From Lamellibrachia columna (lineage: Eukaryota > Annelida > Polychaeta > Sabellida > Siboglinidae), in the NCBI GenBank assembly GCA_963662155.1, contig OY759265.1:43266727-43330726 (forward strand): 64,000 nt of DNA, given 5' to 3'. Positions 47,763 to 57,100 of this stretch are shown here, piece by piece (position 1 is the stretch's first letter; every line of letters starts with the position of its first letter). The notes under the pieces are model-generated. The model saw nothing but the letters and a program-made list of their open reading frames with translations, was not told the origin of the DNA and did not search any database. A program made the translations under genes and the position numbers.

Positions 47763-48068
47763 AAGAACACGTGGATCACAAAGCAAATGTCACTTGTACA
47801 TATTACTGTATACATTGTGTTCACACCTTCATATATTAAGCTTTTAATGTTTAGTTACCAAAATGCGCTCGGATTTATACATAACAATCAATTGTGATTG
47901 GAATATGAATTATTGAATTGAGTATGAAATAGTCAATGACAATATATGCAATGCAACTTCTACTTGATTGAATAATACACACATACATACGCACTCACGC
48001 GCACGCGCACGCGCACAAACATTCACATTTCAATGTCGTACAATATTTATTAGTTGCTCAAATAGGGC

Positions 48069-48222
48069 TTGAACAAGATTGCCATCCAAGGCAAAACACG
48101 CAGATGGCAAGTGGACAAGGAAGCCATTAGCTTATCGAGACTCCAACAATTTTTTTTAACCCGCCCTTCTAAGATATTTGTAAATTTTGTTTTTAAGTAC
48201 ACCCACACTGCTAGCACTTACA
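48069..48222 (-). mobile_element. Short LINE-A 3' fragment (minus strand)
   Basis: The right end gives a decayed version of the LINE-A C-terminus, and the left end gives the 3' tail: stem bases TTGCCATC and GATGGCAA, and one terminal unit CTTGTTCAAG. About 154 bp in all. It lies inside the inverted repeat 47722/48354. Confidence 0.8.
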
Positions 48223-48353
48223 GTACTGGTTATAACGTGTGAGACAAAGCGCTCACATGTCGTGATTAAATAAATTGTGTTCTGTCAGTCATTGTCCGCA
48301 CACAACTCACTGGTTAAAGCCATCGATGCGAGCCGCCCGAGCGTTGTTACAGT

Positions 48354-48394
48354 TGTAACAACTTGCCCCAATACAATTGTAACAACTTGTCCCA
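48354..48394 (-). repeat. TGTAACAACTTGCCCC pair, right side of inverted repeat
   Basis: TGTAACAACTTGCCCC and TGTAACAACTTGTCCC, the reverse complements of the motif at 47722-47762. The first is itself preceded by GTTGTTACAG, making a local palindrome. Confidence 0.6.
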
Positions 48395-48537
48395 AACACA
48401 ATTTTTACAGTTGAACGCACGTGGACGATAACAAATCCTGAATTTCAGTTTACCTTCTACTTGGCATAAACTATCATACTATAGTATCTATACTGTTTCA
48501 AATTTCATTTACGAAACAAAAAGTGGTTGCGTGATAT

Positions 48538-48550
48538 TATATGTGGACAT
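48538..48550. repeat. Target-site duplication, left copy (LINE-C)
   Basis: TATATGTGGACAT, identical to 50873-50885. Its last 7 bases also supply codons of the conserved W-T-S-P segment of the element. Confidence 0.88.
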
Positions 48551-50811
48551 CCCCAGATCTAAAGACGGAAAACCAAATTGACCACATAACAATCACCAAG
48601 AAATGGAGGAGAGTGCTTCTAGACGTCAGAGTGAAAAGAGGAGCTGACATTAACTCCGACCACCACCTCCTTGTGGGTGAATTTAGGATGAAGCTAGCAG
48701 CAAAGAAGAAGACGGATAACAAGGTACAAAGAAGGTTTGAGATAAGAAAACTTCAAAATACTAAAATACGACAGGAACTGGCAATCACACTACGGAACAG
48801 GTTCCAAGCATTGGAAGAGGGAAAAAACATTAATGAAAAGTGGGCAAGATGCAAGAATGCAATTACAGACACCTGTGAACAAGTCCTAGGCTGCTGGGAA
48901 GCTAGGAGGAAGGACTGGATTACAGACGACACCTGGGAAGCTATTGAGGCAAGGAGGGAGACTAAAATGAAACTCAACAAGGAAGCAGATGACACAAGAA
49001 AAAAAAAACTGCAGCAGGAATACCAGGAAAGAAACAAAACAGTTAAAAAGAAGACAAAGAGGGACAAGAAAACATATGTCGAAAAACTAGCAAACGAGGC
49101 TGAGATCGCAGCTAGGCAAAACAACTCCAGAGAGTTATACAAGATCACCAGACAGCTAGCAGGGAAGAACAAGAGCACTAGTCGCCCCATCAGGGACAAA
49201 CAGGGAAACCTTCTCACTAAGGAATCTTTACAGTTACAACGCTGGAAAGAATATTTCCAAGATATCTTGAATAGGCCTCCACCAGATTCAATCCCAGACA
49301 TTGAGGAAACAAATGAAGACCTTAACATTAATTGTGGTAGGATATCCAAAGAGGAGATCAAGAGAGCCATCAAAAAGCTGAAGCTAGGCAAAGCACCTGG
49401 AATTGACAATATACCATCTGATGTCTTAAAAGCTGATATTGGGGCCACCACAAACGTTTTATACAGCGTGCTAAATGAGATCTGGGATAAAGAGGAAATA
49501 CCAACTGAATGGAAGACAGGTATGCTAGTTACAATCCCCAAGAAAGGGAACCTCAGTGAATGTAAGAACTGGAGAGGGATCATGCTTCTATCAGTGCCCA
49601 GTAAAATTCTCTGCCGTATCATCCTGGATAGGATACAAGAAACAGTTGACAAGAAGCTAAGAAAGGAACAAGCTGGCTTTAGAAAGGATAAATCCTGCAC
49701 AGATCACATTGCTACACTCAGGATTATCGTTGAACAATGCATTGAATGGCAGAGCTCCCTTTACATAAACTTTGTGGACTTCGAAAAAGCATTTGATAGT
49801 ATAGATAGAACAGTTCTGTGGAAGCTCCTGAGGCATTATGGTTTACCTACAACATTTGTAACCCTAATAAAGAACATGTACGAAGGTTTCACTGGTCATG
49901 TCATCTTTAATGGACAAGTTTCAGAAGGCTTCCAGATTGGAACTGGAGTACGACAGGGCTGCTTGCTATCTCCACTGCTCTTTCTGATAGCCATAGACTG
50001 GACAATGAAAAGATCCACAGAACACCATCGTACTGGGATCCAGTGGAACTTGTTCTCACAACTAGAAGACTTGGATTTTGCAGATGATCTAGCACTACTC
50101 TCAGAAACCCATAAACACATGCAACAAAAAACAGAAAGGCTTCAAGAAAAAAGCAGCCAACTGGGTCTTAAGATCAATGTGGGAAAGACAAAGGTAATGA
50201 AAGTCAACAGCAGATCCTCCGAACCCATCTCACTAGAAAGTGGTACTGTTGAGGAAGTACAAGACTTCATCTACCTCGGGAGCAACATCAGTACAAATGG
50301 TGGAGCTGACAAAGATGTGGAGCTACGCATCAATAAAGCTCGCCATGCCTTCAGAACCCTACGCCCTGTATGGCTCTCTTCCCAACTATCCATAAACACT
50401 AAGATCCGCATTTTCAACACCAACGTTAAACCAGTTCTTCTCTATGGCTGTGAAACGTGGAAAACTACTCAGTCTCTCAACAACAAACTCCAAGTCTTCA
50501 TCAACAGTCGCCTCCGATACATCCTTAAGGTATGGTGGCCTAACAAAATATCAAATAAAGAGCTCTGGAAGAAAACCAAACAGGAAGAAATAAGCACTAC
50601 AATCAAGAGGAGAAAATGGAGCTGGATTGGCCACACACTCAGAAAAGATCCAACAAATACAACCAAACAAGCACTGGACTATAACCCACAAGGAAAGAGA
50701 AGACAGGGAAGGCCAAAAATCAACTGGAGACGCTCAACACTACAAGATCTTGAAAAAGTGGGGGTCACCTGGCAAGAGGCCAAAGCTATAGCCCAGAAGA
50801 GAGTAAGGTAG
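48541..50811 (+). CDS. LINE-C ORF2 fragment: endonuclease end, RT, C-terminal domain
   Basis: An open frame of 756 codons. It starts in the WTSPD segment of the endonuclease; the first ATG lies in the target-site duplication, so this start is accidental. Residues 12-47 contain the endonuclease end: NQIDHI and the RGADINSDHHLLVGEF motif. Residues ~80-220 are a Lys/Glu-rich helical linker. The RT spans ~residues 250-560: KLGKAPGIDNIPSDVLKADI, WKTGMLVTIPKKG, NWRGIMLLSVPSKIL, EQAGFRKDKSC, NFVDFEKAFDSIDR, GVRQGCLLSPLLF and LDFADDLALL with the catalytic DD. The C-terminus has FIYLGSNIS, LLYGCETWK, RRKWSWIGHTLRK and GRPKINWRR. A TGG-to-TAG change gives the early stop at 50809; the remaining tail codons are also frameshifted. 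The fragment cannot nick DNA. Confidence 0.92.
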   Translation: MWTSPDLKTENQIDHITITKKWRRVLLDVRVKRGADINSDHHLLVGEFRMKLAAKKKTDNKVQRRFEIRKLQNTKIRQELAITLRNRFQALEEGKNINEKWARCKNAITDTCEQVLGCWEARRKDWITDDTWEAIEARRETKMKLNKEADDTRKKKLQQEYQERNKTVKKKTKRDKKTYVEKLANEAEIAARQNNSRELYKITRQLAGKNKSTSRPIRDKQGNLLTKESLQLQRWKEYFQDILNRPPPDSIPDIEETNEDLNINCGRISKEEIKRAIKKLKLGKAPGIDNIPSDVLKADIGATTNVLYSVLNEIWDKEEIPTEWKTGMLVTIPKKGNLSECKNWRGIMLLSVPSKILCRIILDRIQETVDKKLRKEQAGFRKDKSCTDHIATLRIIVEQCIEWQSSLYINFVDFEKAFDSIDRTVLWKLLRHYGLPTTFVTLIKNMYEGFTGHVIFNGQVSEGFQIGTGVRQGCLLSPLLFLIAIDWTMKRSTEHHRTGIQWNLFSQLEDLDFADDLALLSETHKHMQQKTERLQEKSSQLGLKINVGKTKVMKVNSRSSEPISLESGTVEEVQDFIYLGSNISTNGGADKDVELRINKARHAFRTLRPVWLSSQLSINTKIRIFNTNVKPVLLYGCETWKTTQSLNNKLQVFINSRLRYILKVWWPNKISNKELWKKTKQEEISTTIKRRKWSWIGHTLRKDPTNTTKQALDYNPQGKRRQGRPKINWRRSTLQDLEKVGVTWQEAKAIAQKRVR

Positions 50812-50872
50812 AGAAACATGGTTGACGCCCTATGCTCCTGAAGGGGCCAAGAGGATTAAGTAAGTAAGTAAG
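48551..50872 (+). mobile_element. LINE-C: 5'-truncated RTE-like retrotransposon with TAAG tail
   Basis: A single insertion bounded by 13-bp duplications, cut at its 5' end within the endonuclease, with a 3' end of four TAAG units directly after the coding region. A short simple-repeat tail and the C-terminal W-x-W-I-G-H and GRP-x-x-x-W blocks match the RTE group. It is a relatively recent insertion, as the duplications are perfect and the frame is open for 756 codons. The clade name is from motif style. Confidence 0.9.
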
Positions 50873-50885
50873 TATATGTGGACAT
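50873..50885. repeat. Target-site duplication, right copy (LINE-C)
   Basis: TATATGTGGACAT following the TAAG tail, identical to 48538-48550. Confidence 0.88.
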
Positions 50886-50968
50886 ACCCAAAACAGTTTT
50901 AGGTGGTTAAAAGTAATTTTTTTCCACACCTCGTTTATTTCGTCTTCTTGACGCCCGATTTTTAGATA

Positions 50969-51088
50969 GTGTGTCCGCCGGTGGACTTCCAATTGTGTCC
51001 GCCCGTGGACTTCGAAGTGTGTCCGCCCATGGACTTCCAAGTGTGTCCGCCGGTGGACTTCCAAGTGTGTCCGCCGGTGGACATCCAA
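50969..51088. repeat. 24-bp minisatellite, exactly five copies
   Basis: Units start GTGTGTCCGCCGGTGGACTT followed by CCAA, 5 x 24 = 120 bp, with only a few substitutions (CCCGTGG, CCCATGG, TTCGAA). The length is a multiple of three, so several frames stay open on both strands. No evidence that it is translated. Confidence 0.95.
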
Positions 51089-51114
51089 CCAACTACTCTC
51101 GATGGTGACTCCAT

Positions 51115-51951
51115 ATTTAACAAGATTGCCATCTCAAACAACAAGTTCCAGATGGCAAGTGAACAAGAAAGCCATTGGATTATAGAGACTCCAACAATTT
51201 TCTCATCTATATGTGTAGCCCGCCCTTATCAGATATATGTTGATCCTATTTTTAAACATATTCATACTATAGTAGTAACACAATCATTTGGCAGTTTGTT
51301 CCATTCATTTATCACCCTCTGTGAGAAAGAGTACTTTCTCGTGTCCAACCTACACTGCTCCTTAACTAATGCTGCTTTGTGTCCTCTGGTTCTACTGCCT
51401 TCTTTAAGTTTGAAGAACATATTCCTATCAACATCCTCATAACCGTTCACTATTTTAAACACAGGGTGGCTCCTCCGACAGCGATTAATTTTTAGCCTTA
51501 GTAGGAGTCTCCCGTCCCTTATATGACATTATGTTTTATTTTAGACCGTACTCTATATTCTTACCACTTCGTTTTCTCATGTCAACATAGTATATTGTAT
51601 GGTTTTTATGTTGAATAATCTGTATATTGTATGTTTTTTTAATGAATAATCTGTTTTGTTGTCTTTGGGACGAATAAATATTTCCTGTTTCCTTCTATTT
51701 GGTCTTCTCTTAGTCCTCTGGTCTCTAGTGTTGTCAAACCACATTGTAATAAGCGGCTTTCGTAACTAAGGTCTCTCAATTCTGGAATCATTTTAGTGGC
51801 TCTTCGTTGTATTCTCTGTAGCTTGTCTATGTCCTTTTTACGATATGGCCTCCATGCTTGAATACAGTATTCCAAATGTGGTCTGACTGTTGTTTTGTAC
51901 AGGGGTGCTATGTTTTGTACAGGGGTGTTTTGTACAGGGGTGCTATGTTTT
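51115..51951 (-). mobile_element. LINE-A 3' fragment (minus strand) with a 230-bp insertion
   Basis: Coding strand (right to left): RPHLEYCIQAWRPYRKKDID, IQRRATKMIPELRDLSYESR, LETRGLREDQIE, then an interruption, MFKIVNGYEDVDRNMFFKLK, CRLDTRKYSFSQRVINEWNK and the 3' tail with its stem and a single terminal CTTGTTAAAT unit. Here the IQRRATK region is complete, so it complements the damaged copy at 37.6-38.3 kb. The 5' end is marked by a triplicated TGTTTTGTACAGGGGTG (51891-51951). The interruption at 51463-51692 has no counterpart in the other copies. Confidence 0.88.
51463..51692. mobile_element. 230-bp insertion in the LINE-A fragment, unidentified
   Basis: The uninterrupted copy at 37.95 kb reads GAACACTTCTATTTGG; here the same words are split after AAACAC and resume at TTCTATTTGG. 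The insert begins AGGGTGGCTCCTCC, holds a ~31-bp tandem pair with TATATTGTATG and GAATAATCTG, and ends with GGGACGAATAAATATTTCC, which includes a plus-strand AATAAA. No target-site duplication is clear. It may be the 3' end of another retroelement. Confidence 0.6.
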
Positions 51952-52768
51952 CGTAAAACGACCATGTAACAACTTGGCCGTGTATAAACTAGCCCCGGCC
52001 TCCCATACGCTCCGTCGAACATTTTACCAAATGAACCATGAAAAGACCAGTTGGCGGTGCCGTTTCATGTTAACGTTGTAGCGTGAGTGCACTTTATTCA
52101 CGGCGAGTGAAATCACTAAACTGACCAAAACCGCGATGTTCTCCTTTGAGACCAGGCTATGGCCGCTCATGCTCTTGCCAACCACTGGGGTCAAACTCGG
52201 CGCTTGAATCTAACCACAATTTCTTATCTTGCACTTAAAATATTGAACTCGCGTAACTGGTGAAGTAGACGATACTAGAATGCGAAAATGCGTGCGTGCG
52301 TGGTGTATGAACGACTTCGCGACAAACGACATTTGTTGCAGGCTCAGTGACAATTAATATTCTGACACTGTTGTCTGCCGTTACTCCGCAATACTGATTC
52401 GTTTTTCTGCGCGGTGCAATTTTAATTTGTTAGTCGGTAGACGCTGGTGAGACGCCGCGGCCGTACATAAGATAAGACTATCTCGCCGCTATTTACACAC
52501 TGGTCATATCCGGTTTTATACCGGTAGAACGATGCGATCGACTACTCTGTGAACGCCGATTGCTGCTGTTTTTACTGAACGTGAGAGTCGTGACTGTGTT
52601 TGCATTTTCCCGAGCAGTCGTGACTGTGTTTGACTAATCAGGTCTGCCCGGGGAAAGGGTTTGCCGCCTCCGACGAAACGTTCCGTAGAGCTTTGCCGCC
52701 GTAGGGTTTTGCTTGTTGCAGTTGAAGAAACAAAACTATGCAAATCGTTGTTTCGTGTGGTTGGACTT
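51952..52768. other. Non-coding stretch, CpG-richer, nothing recognised
   Basis: CpG is frequent from about 52080 onward. No domain seen. Confidence 0.4.
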
Positions 52769-52906
52769 GGATATGCGTCAATTAGACTAACTTCTAACAC
52801 ACGAAAATGGATTTTCATTGTTTCGATTCTACAACAACATATTTGTCGAAGAATCAAACAACGAAAGTCCATTTTTGACTGTTAGAAGTTAGTGTAACTC
52901 ATATCC
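52769..52906. repeat. 138-bp imperfect palindrome
   Basis: GGATATG (52769) pairs with CATATCC (52900-52906), ACTAACTTCTAACA with TGTTAGAAGTTAGT, AAAATGGA with TCCATTTT, and the inner TTGTTTCGATTCT with AGAATCAAACAA. The arms match nearly throughout. A further piece with AAAATGGACTT, ATGATTCTTCAACA and CGATGTG follows at about 52929-52972, in the orientation of the left arm. Confidence 0.75.
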
Positions 52907-52972
52907 AATTAGCCACATGGTGCAGATCAAAATGGACTTCCATTTAATGATTCTTCAACAGCGATGTGTAAA

Positions 52973-53329
52973 TCGCACTGGATTCGAGTTGCCACGACGA
53001 CTTCGCCGCTCCACTGACTATTTGTTCGGGATTTCGTCTATTCACCTGCTGTTGATAAACAAGTATAGATATCGAACTTGGACAAACTTCGCTTCCTGGC
53101 TTTTATTGTCTGCGCCGTTGTCGTATCTGCGACGTTAAACAATTCCCCTGCGCACCCCAAAGGCGGCGATAAACATCAGCGTGTCATTCACGTTGCGTCT
53201 AAAGATAGACTGTAACATCGGTAAACTTGTACAACGGTAAGACCAAGTAACGGGCATGCAACTGTAGGGGCCTGCGTAAAACGCCGATAAAATCCGTGTC
53301 GTGGCGTTAAATTTTGCAATTATGCCAAT
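52973..53329. other. CpG-richer non-coding stretch
   Basis: No domain recognised on either strand. If the minus-strand exon candidate at 53.33-53.61 kb is real, its intron or 3' UTR would lie here. Confidence 0.3.
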
Positions 53330-53614
53330 TTACACTGTTCTTTTACATGACGTAAAGGACCAGACAATAGTACCCCGGGCTACCATGAAATACGATCTGA
53401 CAACGGCAGTGAAGTTTACGTCGTCCCTGTCCGCATTGTCTTGTACCCGCCGTATATCTGGTGACAGAGACTTCCTGCACGCGGCGTTGTCTTTGATTAA
53501 TGGACCCCTCATATCTAACAACGCATCGTTGTAACTATCTCCCTTGGCCAGGCGGCGTCCGACAACGTAAACGTTGCCTCCCGTCCTCGCAGGTGGTACG
53601 TAGCCGGAGGCCAG
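53330..53614 (-). CDS. Possible host exon, minus strand, function unknown
   Basis: One minus-strand frame stays open for 94 codons from a possible splice acceptor (CACCTAG ending at 53615) to a stop at 53330. It reads LASGYVPPARTGGNVYVVGR, then ALLDMRGPLIKDNAACRKSL, VQDNADRDDVNFTAVVRSYF and MVARGTIVWSF. The composition looks like an ordinary folded protein rather than chance translation. An adjacent frame, 53515-53727, reads KALVKHQNILIQENLDNNGS and could be an upstream exon or the same protein after a frameshift. A promoter-like CpG cluster lies 0.4-0.8 kb upstream on this strand. I do not recognise the family. Chance or a pseudogene remain possible. Confidence 0.3.
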   Translation of the reverse strand: MASGYVPPARTGGNVYVVGRRLAKGDSYNDALLDMRGPLIKDNAACRKSLSPDIRRVQDNADRDDVNFTAVVRSYFMVARGTIVWSFTSCKRTV

Positions 53615-53921
53615 CTAGGTGTCGTCAGCGTGATCGACCCATTGTTGTCCAAGTTCTCTTGTATCAGAATGTTCTGGTGCTTCACAAGTGCCTTACAGAT
53701 CTGCAACCGGCTTGCAATCCCAGTCAACAGATAACTATTTTACATAGCCTATTCCTACTGTTGGACTTTATTAACCGTTATTCTTTCGTTTATATAATAT
53801 ATACATACATATATACATTTCCCAATTGTCATTCTTTAGCAAGAGCTTGAGCTGCACACACAATTATGCTCAGTTTAATTGAGATCGATAAAACGTATCC
53901 TCTCCTTTCCCGATGTTTTTT

Positions 53922-53983
<62 letters not shown>
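53922..53983 (+). repeat. CGG trinucleotide repeat, about 20 units
   Basis: 62 bp of uninterrupted CGG/GGC preceded by TTTTTT. On the minus strand it is CCG, upstream of the exon candidate at 53.3-53.7 kb, the position of a 5' UTR repeat. G-rich CGG runs can form quadruplexes. Confidence 0.98.
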
Positions 53984-53984
<1 letters not shown>

Positions 53985-54064
53985 CACTACCAAAAATTAT
54001 TGACAATGAAAGTAGTAGAGAATTAGTTCCTAATGCTTAAAAGACGGAGGCCACGTTCACGAAT

Positions 54065-54155
54065 CACTTCCGGTTGCGCGCGCAGCCAATCAGAGCGCCC
54101 CCTAAGCGCACATCCAAGAGCGCAGTGCCTTCTGGGTAACCTAAGCGCCCCCTAG
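54065..54155. promoter_or_regulatory. CpG-island-like promoter motif cluster
   Basis: Within 91 bp: CACTTCCGG (ETS-type, 54065-54073), TTGCGCGCGCAG (NRF1-like, 54074-54085), AGCCAATCAG (CCAAT box, 54084-54093) and two copies of AGCGCCCCCTA (54094 and 54144; resembles part of the CTCF motif). Dense CpG in a CpG-poor window supports an unmethylated promoter. The candidate exon lies downstream on the minus strand; nothing is recognised downstream on the plus strand. Factor assignments are from vertebrate consensus motifs. Confidence 0.4.
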
Positions 54156-57100
54156 CGACTGGAGCTAACTCTACTACTAATGAACAACTGTATCTCACTG
54201 TATTCACTGAAGCGAGGCAAATAACTTTCTTTTGACTTCAACGCCTTGCAATACGATACATTCTAAACGACATGCGATCCAGTATATATTTTGAAGAACG
54301 TTTCACGTTTCCAGACACAACAGAGACAATTAATTGACCAGTTGACGTTGGACGCAGCACGCCAACGTTCCTCTCCGTGTGACTTTGACAACGTCCGCTA
54401 CAATCTCGCGTGACGGATATCGCTGTCAACCACATATGTGGAACGAGTTCTCAACATGTGACACGATCACGTGTTATAAGCAGGACTGTCGCACTAATCA
54501 CTATGATGTTAATTTGCTCTTGTAATTTATTTTGTTAGTTGGTATAGTTCGCGATATTGTATTGTGTTGTAATATAAGTATTGTATTGTAAGTGATCAAA
54601 TTGAAATTGCTGACATTATGTTTTGCATTATTTTGTATTTTACAAGCAAATATTACGGACATGTTTCGTGTTGCGCAACATCACTGGCTTATCAACAGCA
54701 TAAACCCACTCAATCGATTTGATTCGTTAATTCTTTGAAGGGATGATTTGAGCGAACGAACGTCGTGTTTAGTGTTTGTAACCAAGGTGTTTGGTCTGAC
54801 GTACAAACTGCACGAATTTTACAAATTGCACATAGCATTCCTATGCCGCACGACAAACCAAGATGAACACATTCATCTTAACAGCATCGCCACCCTTTCT
54901 CGTGAAGACCCCTGCGGCGCCGACACCGGCCGCCGCCCAGAAACATCGAACGATTGATGGAAAACGTCTACAAAGTGTGCGTCATTGCGTCGGGCAGACA
55001 AAATAAATCGCCATTAATCCAGACGATGTTTGGGTCAACTGACCGTGATGATGAACGACCGTTTAACTAATGTTACATTGATGCTAATGATCATGATGAC
55101 ACGCACCGGTGCGCTGGATGGCGTGTCCAGTCAAGCTATTGACCCGAGCTAGTGCCGAGGACACAGGTGCTGGATGGCCAGTAGTTGATTTATTTAACAT
55201 ATCGTATTTCGTCATTTGCATCAATTATAATCCATCAATGTATTAACCGTGCTCTGAACCAAACTTAACCTTGACCCACCAAGCAAAACCTTTGTTCAAG
55301 GGCCAACGATGGCTAATGAAGAAGGTACGTTGGCACTTCATTAGCCCAATGCGTTTTGCAAGCTGAGAAGATCAACACTACGAGGGAAACTGGATGTGGC
55401 GACACAGAACACCAAACACCAGACACTTTACCTGAGCCTTACCGGATGCACTGCAAGAATAATGATATCTACGAGAATCGATACTTTGCTAAAACCAATA
55501 TGATAAAATATGCTGATACAAATATCGTACAGTTAGCTTCACGGTAAAACCGACGTGAAGTCTATAAAGAATTAAGACTAAGACTAAGGCAAAGTTTCTA
55601 CATTTCAAACTGTACGTCATACATACACACTTAGAGTAGCTACAGTTGACATTAATTAAATCCTCAAATTATCTCCCAAATCCAAGCAGCAACAGATTAT
55701 CCAAAGCCTGCCATCAAAAACAAACCAATCATTAGCATCCTACAAGGAAATGTTACCGTATTGACATTGTCATTGCTACATTGGACACATGCTCTTGGCT
55801 TTCAGACATTACACAATCATGTACGCAACAGTCCAAATTGGTCAATATCCAGACGGCAATTCCACGAAATCCCAACTATCCACAGAGCAAATGTATGTAC
55901 TCTGCGGCAACGTGGTTAATACGCCCGGCTCAAAGTGTGCGCATCTGATAAGCACTTCCCTTCCTGCTCGAAGAACCAACATCCGGGGATGGGCTGGGCT
56001 CCGCATAATTAGCGGTCAACTTCTCAACCCCATTACAAAGAACCACCACCGACAGACAGCGACTTTGCAACTTTCTGTGTATATATCATGACTGATTTAG
56101 AGATATTGGGTCAATATTAAAAGCAGGAGTCCGGTGAGAAATGTAATTGAGATTTCCAGACAGATTGAAAATTGAAAGGAAATCTGTATCCGTGTAAGTG
56201 TTAATGTAATCAGTGTACATCATGACAGGAGTCAGGTCAGGCGAACTCCGTATTTGAACTCTCTGTGACAATTAGGCAAAATTCACGTGTACAATTGTCA
56301 CATCCATTATTTGAAATGTTGGACAGAGACTTTCTACTGATGTTTGAATCTTACTGCTGCATTTGAAGCATGGACAATTTCATTCCACATCATAGAGTTA
56401 CATCATTAATCACCCCCCTATAAACTTTTACTAACGGGTGTTCTATTTATGTCTATGTTCCACATTCACTTCCACTGTTCCTTCGCCGTCACCTTCACCT
56501 CTTGACCTGGATGCTTGTAGGGGTGCCACTTCAACTGTCTTCGCCAGCTTGGTCTGTCTTCTGTTGTAGTAGTGGGGTCGGTAGTCTTTGCTTGGTCTAT
56601 TCCTGCATGTTTATGTTGTTGTCCAGCCAGTTTTTCTTCCGGTGGCCCCGTCTTCTTTCGCCATCCAGGGTGCACTGAAGGTGTTTTTTTTAATGTTCCG
56701 TAACTTAAGCTATATAAATGAATTCCTAGCCTATGCCGGGCGGTTAATCTATCATGAGCAACTCCGTCCCTGCATTTCAGGATATACGCGTAAACGGTAA
56801 ACCACTGAATTATCAAAACAACTGGCACTTACATCTTCGGCAGCAATGTTAAATATTTAACCAGCTCGACTGCCAATCAAACAAACGGCATCTTTAGGCG
56901 GTGCTTGACAGGTGCAACCGATACGGTTCCACGATGATTCCGTCCACAGATACATAATTTACGTGACACATTACCGAGGAACTCGTTGTAAATGTCCAAT
57001 GACACACGCACTGGCGCAACAGCTGCGTGAGATAACGACCAACACCGACTGTGTAGAGAACATTTATATCGCACAGGTAACATAAAGCATGTACATAAAT

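Noticed and set aside
48753..49700. 315-codon minus-strand frame opposite LINE-C
   Set aside because: Antisense shadow of the RT ORF, which carries clear catalytic motifs on the plus strand.
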